Assembly: GCA_963930645.1 (NCBI GenBank)
Contig: OZ005648.1
Span: forward strand, 196,609,542-196,673,541
Source of the DNA: Salticus scenicus
Lineage: Eukaryota; Arthropoda; Arachnida; Araneae; Salticidae
Reading direction: 5' to 3'
Length of the DNA: 64,000 nucleotides
The position numbers and the translations under genes were made by a program. The notes under the pieces were generated by a model that saw only the letters and a program-made list of their open reading frames with translations, was not told the origin of the DNA and did no database searches. Of this stretch, positions 51,901-62,200 are shown in pieces; the first letter of the stretch is position 1; the number at the start of each line of letters is the position of its first letter.

Positions 51901-53200
51901 TCTTTTTTTTTTTTTTTTTTTTTTCTTTTTTTGCCACACGTGTTCTTATGCAACACCTTTCGTGATAAATCTTCGAAATAAATGATGTTAATGTTTGAAA
52001 TTTTAAAGAAAGAAAAAAAAATTGTCAATTTTGCAAAAAATCATGTGTGTGAACATACAAAAATGTGTGAATATAACTAAGTAAATGCGTGCGTATCATC
52101 TGTGAACATAAAAATGTATGTGAGTAAAAATGTAAGTTTGTTTTCTAAACAACAGCCACTGATCACTGTTAGTAGGTGTCAACAGACTGACTAAAAAAAA
52201 GCCATGAGATAGCAGCGTTCACAAACAGCAAACGCTACACTTTTTTCTGTATAATGCGCGTCGCAATCTGTAAATTGGCACAAAAGTATTTCATTATTAA
52301 TGAGTTTTATAAGTACATAATTTTAAATCATGCATAAGATTTCATATATGTTTTCAGGTATAACAAAATAAGGAATCTTCCAAAGGATATTTTCTCAGAT
52401 ATGCCCGCTCTTCAAAATGTGAATTTAGATTACAACCTCCTTCATGTCATTGATGAAGATACATGGACGCCTATAGCTTTCCAAATTAAATCCCTTAGTT
52501 TAGAAGGTAATTAAAAATTGATTTAAATCACTTAATTTAAAAATAAAATCATTTCTTTAAACCAAAAATTCTTAGGTATAAATATTTTATCATGGTTCTT
52601 GGTTTTATATAGGTATATGTATAATATAGTAATATTATATATATTTGGCTAGAATAAGCTATACTGTTTTACGAAATCTTCATACGAAGCTTCATTTGCT
52701 TATGGAAATACATGTTCCTTGATGAGCTAATACTTCAATTTTGAGCATTTATTAATTCATTTCTTATTTCCTGTGGTCTCTTTTTCATACTTTTTAATTC
52801 AATTCTCATTTCCAGATATATTTTAAATAAAAATGTAACTGGAAATTTTCATCAATTTCGCAAAAAAAAAAAAAAAAATCTTCCTCCGTCATAGTTTTCT
52901 GGCCCTTTTAACTGATGTTGGCGTAAGTAATTTAAATTGGTTTTGTATTTTAATTGGAACTAAAAATGAATCATAAAATTTCTGTGCTAGCTTTTAAAAT
53001 GTATTACAATCAATTTTATTTTCGTGTTGTTGGTATTATCATGTATCTATTAATTGCTAAATTATATAAAGTCGGTAATAAAAGTTTCCGAACACTAGCA
53101 AAAATTCCTATATAATAATAATATTATAGTTTTAAAAAATTAAAGAACACGCTTTAATTTACTTTCCTTATTTTAAATAAATGTAATTTTTATTGTTCAC

Positions 53201-53239
<39 letters not shown>

Positions 53240-56200
53240 CTGTCGAAAAAATAATGATAATTTTTTTGGCAACAATTAAATTAAGGAATAATATTAAATA
53301 TTTTAAATAAATGTAATTTTTATTGTTCACATTTTTTTTTTTTTTTTTCTGTCCAAAAAATAATGATAATTTTTTTTGGCAACAATTAAATTAAGGATTA
53401 AAATTAAATGGCCAATTTATCAGTAATTAGAAGGTTTTTATTTTAACATTTTAATTAATTAAAAGAAAACTAAAACAAAATTCGAAAATCGGGCTTCGAG
53501 GTGCATCAGGAGAGGTCATTACGAACCACCATGCAAATTTTTGTAGCTCAGCCATCAGCCGTTTTCTTAAAAAGCTCTGGAAACCATACACAATGGTTTT
53601 TTGTTTGAGATATGAAGGATTTTGTGCAATCACGTTTTGCTCCCAGAGAAGTTACAAACATACATACATACAGGTGAAGCTAATATAAGCGTGTTAAAAA
53701 GGGTGTACACTTAATACAGTTTTGTTAAATAAATCCTTGTCGAATCCTGTTTTCAGATTGACTAAGAACAGAATTCGACAAGGATTTATTTAACAAAACT
53801 GTATTAAGAGTACTTTTTTTATATAGGAATTTTTGCTAGTGTTCGGAGACTTTTGTTTCCGACTGTATATATAAATGATGGATATCATAATAAATTTTAA
53901 CATTGATATTTTAGCATTTAATAGATACATAATAATACCAACACCACAAAAATAAAACCAATTGTAACACAGTTTAAAGAGTAGCACAGAAATGTTGCGA
54001 ATTATAATTAGATCCAATTAAGAGACAAAACTATTTAAAATTACTTACGCCTACATGAGTAAAAAGGACCATTAAATATATTGACGGAGAAAGTTGATGA
54101 AGGAACTCATTAAATTTATTAAAAATGATTCAGGTATTAAGAATTCAGTTAAAAAGTATGAAAAAAAAAAGAACCACAGGAATAATAATCGGATTAAAAA
54201 ATGCTTAAAAATAGAAGATTATCCCATCAGGGAGCATGTACTTCCTTAAAGCAGAGAAAACTCCAAGATTTTGTAAAACAATATAGCTAACAATAGCAAA
54301 AATATTGTTCATGCTTCAATCTTGCAACAAAACCATTTTGAATGAGAAATGAAATAAAATATTAAATCAGAGTAACCACATGTCAAGCAATCACACAACA
54401 CAGAGAGTAATATGTTGCCATTATAACAATGATATTAAAAATAAATTCCTTACAAACATCGATTAATTGATAAAGAATTAAAAATTGAGTATTTTCAATA
54501 ACAATAAAATTCAATTTGTAATTGTATTTTAAATTAGTTGAATTTTTTTCTTAAATCAAATAACTTAAAATCTTTCATGGAGAGGAATTTAATGACAGCA
54601 AACATTAATGCAACAGTGTGCTAGCGTCATCTAGCGTGAAGCTAGATAAAGAGTAATAGTCAGTTAAAATGTTTATATATATATTACCATTTTAATATAA
54701 TGGCTTTTCCACAGCCTAAAGTAAAAGAAAATCGTTGAAGGATGTTTTGTTTATTAGTGTTATTGAAACAGAAATTACTACAAAAGTGCCTATAGGCAAA
54801 TGAATTTTTACTCAGCGAAATTTCTATTAAATTAAGCCATATTTGTCAATGTGTTTTTTCACATACAGAATAGTGCAATTGTCGTTAAAAATCGAATGAG
54901 AAATATCAAAAATGTTCCAGCTATTTATTGATAATTTTTTATTTATTTATTTATTTATTTGAAGTATTGAAAGGAAAGGTAAAAATAAGTCTGGCGTTTT
55001 AAATGTTTTCTTTTATTAGGTTAATATATGTTATTTTCCTTTTATTTGGTTTCATCTGTATTCAAAACTTATGCTTTAAAAGCTGATAAATAGTTTAATA
55101 AATGTAAAACAATATATCTGAATTAAATGAAAACTAGTTGGCATAGGTGGACTCTGCTCAGTTCCCCATCATATTTATGTTCTCATAAATTTCTAGTGCG
55201 AGACATATTATAATCACGTTAAAAGAAATGAATTTGACCAAAGCTTGATACAGTGACAGAATAAAATCCCCGCCTAATAGGCTATCCACCGTTCACTTCG
55301 ATATATTTATCTTATTCTAATCTATTAATTTATTTTATCAGGGTCAATTCCATTGTTTAGTTTTCATGGTACTATTTCCAATGCAATAACCCTCAAAATT
55401 CATATTTTATATGAAAAATTTACAACTTCGCTATGTTGATAAAATCGTAAATTACGAATAATTTACAAAATTTTCCTATTAGAATATTTGTATTCAATCA
55501 TGTTCAAACAAATGTCATAAATGTAATTTTGAAGTTGTCTAATGTATTTATGATCCTCAAAATGGAAGTTTATGCTCAATTTTGCCTTATTCTGACATGT
55601 TAAGTAAATCGTAAATTCCAAATAACTTACGAATTTTTTAAATATGAAAATCCATAGTCTATCATATTCATGCCAGTATCCTAAATAATATTTAGAAAGT
55701 GGTTTGACATCTTTACGATGAAAATATCTCTCAAAATTGACGTTTATGTGAAATTTTGCCCTATACTGCCATGTTAAGAAATTCGTAAATTTCCAATAAC
55801 ATGCGAAATTTTCAAATTAGCATATTTATAGTTACTGATGCTCATTCCGGCATCAAAACTGATATTTTAAAACTGGTCTGACATTTTTACAGTAAAAAGT
55901 CTCCATTTAATGCCCGTTTAAGTGAAATTTTGCCCTATAGTGCCATGTTAAGAAATTCGTAAATTTCCAATAACTTGCGAAATTTTCAAAGTAGCATATT
56001 TATAGTTACTGATGTTCATTCCGGCATCAAAACTGATATTTTAAAACTGGTCTGACATTTTTACAGTAAAAATTTTCCATTTAATGCACGTTTAAGTGAA
56101 TTTTTGTCCTATTCTCCCATGTTAAGAAAATCGTAAATTTCTAATAACTTACGAAGTTTTTAAAAATTGAATGTTGCAAATGAATAGAGTTCTTGCCAGT

Positions 56201-59200
56201 GTCGAAAGTAATATTTTAAAACTGATCTGACCTCTCTGCGACAATTTGTTCTTGAGATATCGTGTACACAGACTAACAAACTAACGGACTAACAGACTAA
56301 CAGACACCCTACAGACAGACACCATAGAAATTTTGTCATTTTCGGATTCCTCACACCTGAAAACGTGTAGAAAAGTCAAAAAACCGAGGTCGAAAATTTT
56401 CAAGATTACCTAAGTTCCCCATGCCTATAGTATGATGGGGAACTAACAAATTCACAGCATTCAATTTGTCATTATAATTTACAAAATTTTTTGGTTAATG
56501 GATAAAAATTATCCCGTTTTTATGTATTTACACATTGTTTTATTATATGTATGCATACTAATAATAAAAAGTAAATTTTATCATTAATCCTAGAAATGTA
56601 CGTCAAATGCAATCATTTGCAATTTATTAGTTTTCCATCATACTATAGGTATATGGGGAACTTAGGTAATCGTGAAAATTTTCGACCTCGTTTTTTTTAC
56701 TTTTTTACACGTTTTCAGGTGTGAGGAATCCGAAAATGACAAAATTTGTATGGTGTCTGTCTGTAGGGTGTCTGTTAGTGTGTCATTGTGTCAGTCCGTT
56801 AGTGTGTCAGTGTGTTAGTCCGTTAGTTTGTTATTCTGTTAACACGATATCTCACGAACAAATGATCGCTGAGAGGTCAGATCAGTTTTAAAATATTACT
56901 TTCGATACTGGCAAGAACTCTATTCTTTTGCAACATTCGAATTAAAAAACTTCGTAAGTTATGAGAAATTTACAATTTTCTTAACATGGGAGAATAGGAC
57001 AAAAATTCACTTAAACGTGCATTAAATGGAAACTTTTTGCTCTAAAAATGTCAGACCAGTTTTAAAATATCAGGTTTGATGCCGGAATGAACATTAGTAA
57101 CTATAAATGTGCTACTATGAAAATTTCGCAAGTTATTTGAAATTTACGAATTTCTTAACATGGCAGTATAGGGCAAAATTTCACATAAACGTCAATTTTG
57201 AGAGATATTTTCATCGTAAAGATGTCAGACTACTTTTGAAATATTATTTAGAACACTGGCATGAATATTAATGACTATGAATTTTCCAATATAAAAATTT
57301 CGTAAGTTATTGGAAAATTACGAATTTCTTAACATGGCAGCATAGAGCCAAATTTCACATAAACGTCAATCTTGAGGGATATTTTCATCATAAAGATGTC
57401 AAACCACTTTCGAAATATTATATAGGATACTGGCATGAATATCATAGACTATGATTTTTCCAATTTAAAAAATTCGTAAGTTATTTGGAATTTACGATTT
57501 ACTTAACATGTCAGAATAAGGCAAAATTGAGCATAAATTTCCATTTTGAGGATCATAAATACATTAGACAACTTCAAAATTACATTTATGATATTTGTTT
57601 GAACATGATTGAATACAAATATTGTAATAGGAAATTTTCGTAAATCATTCGTAATTTACGATTTTATCAACATAGCGAAATTGTAAATTTTTCATATAAA
57701 TATGAATTTTGAGGATTATTGCATTGGAAATAGTAGCATGAAAACTAAACAACGGAATTGACCCTGATAAAATAAATTAATAGATTAGAATAAGATATAT
57801 ATATCGAAGTTAACGGTGGATAGACTATTAGGCGGGGATTTCATTCTGTCACTGTATCAAGCTTTGGTCAAATTCATTTCTTTTAACATGATTATAATAT
57901 GTCTCGCACTAGAAATTTATGAGAACATAAATATGTTGGGGAACTGAGCAGAGTCCACCTATGCCAACTAGTTTTTAGTTTGTAAAAGCTAAAAAAAAAA
58001 AAAGTAAATAAATAATAATAATAATAATAGGACATTTTTGATATATACCGGTGGCCATAAAATAAGTATAGCTATTTAGAGTTACATTAATCTTGAATGA
58101 ATAAGGGAAAGGGCCCCAAAATTTGTAGAACTATTGTGCACAGTCGGCAGCAAAATTATTCGAGCGCTAGCAGTAATCCCTATATAAATAATCTGGTGTG
58201 TCACTCACACGACTTTCTCTTACCCTGAAATTTGATTCTATAAGTACAGGTTGCATATTAAGAGGTAAGATAACGTGTACCGTTATGTAAACCTGAGTTA
58301 AATAATTCAAATTAGGCTTCGGAAGAGTTTTATATCCTAATTAGTTCTGTGTGAGGGGGACTACCGCCCCCACCCTCAACCCCCCGTTTCATTAATGCAC
58401 CTACATTTATACAGAATTTATTTCGGTTATTAAAAAATAATTCTGTTTTTAAAAAATAATTTATTAAAATTATTACTTAAAAAAATTATCTTTTATGATA
58501 ATGCAGACGATTTCCATACTGGAGAAGTAGTATAAAACTTTAAAAAAAAAAAAAAAAGTTGAATTTATTCTCAATATTACATTAAAAAAAATTTTTTTTT
58601 TGTTTTCGTTTGTTAAAAATGAAAAAAAACCGATAACTTTATTTTAAACTAGCAGGCAACGCCCGCTTCGCTGGTCCCTATTTTTAAATGAATCGCTATA
58701 ATTACTGAATTCTCAAAATTGCATTAATTTTTATCACGTGAAAAAAAAAAACAGAAAAAAAATCGTATTAGGAAAAATGTCGCACCGGGTTCTCACTGCC
58801 TTCGGAAAAAATTCCCAAAATGCTCTAACTCTTATTTCTATTATTTTCCCCCTTCGCCCCCCCCCCTCCCGTCTATCCTAATAATTTTAAAAATTCGAAA
58901 ATATCCGCAATCGATTTGTAGTTATCGAAAACCTCAATATACCAATTTTGAATGCTCTAACTCTATTCTATTTTTTTCCCCTCCGCCCCCCTTCTCGGCC
59001 CTCCTAATAACTATACACTTTCGAAAATATCCCCATTCGACTTGCTGGCCTCTAAAACCTATCTGTACCAATTTTGAACGGCCTAACTGTATTTCTATTT
59101 GTTTTTGCCCACAACCCCCCTTCCCACCCCTCCTAATAATTTTAAAAATTCGAAAATATCCGCAATCGATTTGTAAGTATCGAAAACCTATCTGTACCAA

Positions 59201-62200
59201 TTTTGAACGATCTAAATCTATTTTTAATTTTTTGCCCCCTCTCCCCTCCCCCCTTCTCGCCCCTCCTAATAACTTTACACTTTCGAAAATATCCCCATTC
59301 GACTTGCAGGCCTTTAAAACCTATCTGTACCAATTTTGAACGGCCTAACTGTACTTCTATTTGTTTTTGACTATAGCCACCCCCCATACTGCCCCCCCCT
59401 TCCCACCCCTTCTAATAATTTTACAAATTCGAAAATATCCGCAATCGATTTGTAAGTATCGAAAATCTCTATGTACCAATTTTGAACGATCTGACACTAT
59501 TATTATTTTTTTGCCCCCCCCCCCCCAAAAAAAAAAAATAATAATCGGAAAAAATCAAAAAATGAGTTTTTGGAAATATTTTCAAGAAGACGCTTGGCGG
59601 TTTTTTTTTTTTTTTTTCCATCTTTGAGCTATTACTTTTACTCGAAAATCCGTATTTTTCTAAATCATTTATACCCCCTTCTCCCGTTAAAAATCCAAAA
59701 TTCCAAAATCGCAGGAAACGATTTTTTCGTATTCAAGTCTAGTCTCCTCATCTGCAATTTCTTCACTGTGAAGTTATTTGGAGCCGAGTTATACTTATAA
59801 ATGTGTTTTTGCCTTATGCGCCTCCGAAAATGATTTATACCCCCTTCCCCTCTTAAAAATCCAAAATTCCAAAATCGCAGAAAATGATTTTTTTGTTTTC
59901 AAGTCTAGTCTCTCCCTCTGCAATTTCTTCACCGTGAAGCAATTTGGAGCCGAGTTGTGCTTATAAAGGTGGTTTTTGCCTTATGCACCTTCGAAAATCA
60001 TTTTCAGCCCCTCTCCCCCCTTAAAAATCCAAAATTCCAAATCGCAGAAAATGATTTTTTTGTACTTAAGTCTAGTCTCCCCATCTGCAATTTTTTCATC
60101 GTGAAGTAATTTGGAGCCGAGTTATTCTTATAAAGGTGTTTTTGCCTCCTGCGCCTCCGAAAATCATTTTCACCCCTTTTCCCCCTTAAAAATCCAAAAT
60201 TCCAAAATCTCAGAAAATGATTTTTTTGTATTCAAGTCTAGTCTCTCCATCTGCAATTACTTCCTCGTGAAGCAATTTGGAGCCGAGTTATGCTTATAAA
60301 GTTGTTTTTGCCTTCTGCACCTCCGAAAATCATTTTTACCCCCTTCCCCCCTTAAAAATCAAAAATTCCAAAATCGCAGAAAATGATTTTTTTGTATTCA
60401 ATTCTAGTCTCCCCATCTGCAATTTCTTCATTGTGAAGTAATTTGGTGCCGAGTTATACTTATAAATGTGATTTTGCCTTATGCGCCCCCGAAAATCTCA
60501 TTTTTACCCCCTACCCCCTTTAAAAATCCAAAATTCCGAAATCGCAGAAAATGATTTTTTTGTATTCAAGTCTAGTCTCCCCATCTGCAATTTCTTCACC
60601 GTGAAGCAATTTGGAGCCGAGTTATGCTTATAAAGGTGGTTTTTGCCTTCTGCCCCCCCCGAGGGGAACGGGGGGGGGGTATTTCGCAAAATCCCGTCTT
60701 AGTGAGCGTCAGGGTCCTAAAATCAACCTGTTCACCAAAAATTGTGACTCTATCTCCCATAGGATCGCCACAACCGTGTTGAGTCAGTGAATCAGTGAAT
60801 CAGTCAGTGAATCAGTCAGTTTACTCTTTTATATATATAGATTATCGCAGATCGATGGTTCAACCATTCGTTAAAATAATGTCATATTTACTGAAAAATG
60901 TTAAAGCTAATATGACTACGCCATCGCATAGCATTGATTTCACAATTCAGATACCACAGCGTGTCCTTTGCACCTAGCTACGCTTTCCATTCTGTGTGTT
61001 TTATAATTAATTACAGAGTGCAAAGCTTCATCAGTGATGTTCTGCATATTTTCGGAGATGTTATCTTTTAAAGCACTATGGTTGGAGACACCTCCACACT
61101 GCAAGAAATGTTTTTATGCACCCCAAAGCAAAAGATCACATGGAGCATATTGGTGATCGAAGAGACCACATCATAGGAAAGCCTTATTATCAGTGACTCC
61201 TTGAAAAACTTTTGTAAATGGTGCTGTAGCTTTTGCTTAACGTTGTGCGGTTCTCCATCTTGCATAAAAACCGTTTTTTTTTTTTTTTTTTTTTTTTTAA
61301 AGGTCCTCTTTCCTGCAGTTGAGGTTGTATCATTCTGCAGTAACTAAACAGGATAGAGAATCTATTGACCGTATCTCTTTAAAAATTAAAAATAAAAACT
61401 TCAAGTGAAAATACAACACATATAGTCTTTTGGAGAAAGTAGGAAAATGAATTATGACGGTTTTGAAGACCATTCTTGTTGCTTTTGAGCGTTTACTATA
61501 TCATTCAAATAAACATAGACTTCATCTCCTCATATTATATTGCATGAAAAGCGGTTATCGGCCTCTTATTCTTTCTAAAAGCATTAACTTAAAACTCGGT
61601 CTCTGACTCAGATATGCTGCTAACCAGTGATGATGAAAACTCGTTTTATAAAGATAGAGTTGAATTACTTTTCTTAGAATATTCTGAAAAGTAGAATATA
61701 GAAGATTTAATTGCACGAACACACGGATTGCCTAGCAACTGAAAATGCACAAGGACTAGCTTTTAGAATTGATGATGGCTCGAAAATTGCAGTAGAAATA
61801 TATTCTGTAATGCAGAAACTTGTTTTCCTCTTCTTTTGCTTCTTACAGGAAACAAACCAGCCTTATCCAATTTAAACTTTTCAGTGTAAAGTGGGCCCAA
61901 AACCCAGGACTTTTTGGTAGTCTCTTAGTTAAGTACGATTTTTTTTTTTTTTTTTTTTTTTTTAATGTAGCTATCTTTATATTATTCAATCAAAGAAAAG
62001 CACTGCAAATGATTATTGGAATTTACTATACAAAAAAAGGGATATTCAATTAAGTGTCCGCTGAAAGCCCTGAAAATCTTTTCTTTATCCACCCTTTTCA
62101 CTCTCTCAAATTCCCGTACAACGGCTGGAACGTTGGACTTGCTACAAAAAAATTATTTTAAACAGCATAAACTAATAAACAGCTATTATTCACAATGAAG

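Noticed and set aside
58934..60689. ORFs inside the intron 4 Helitron
   Set aside because: These are the same minisatellite or 165-bp unit translated repeatedly, with no conserved domain.
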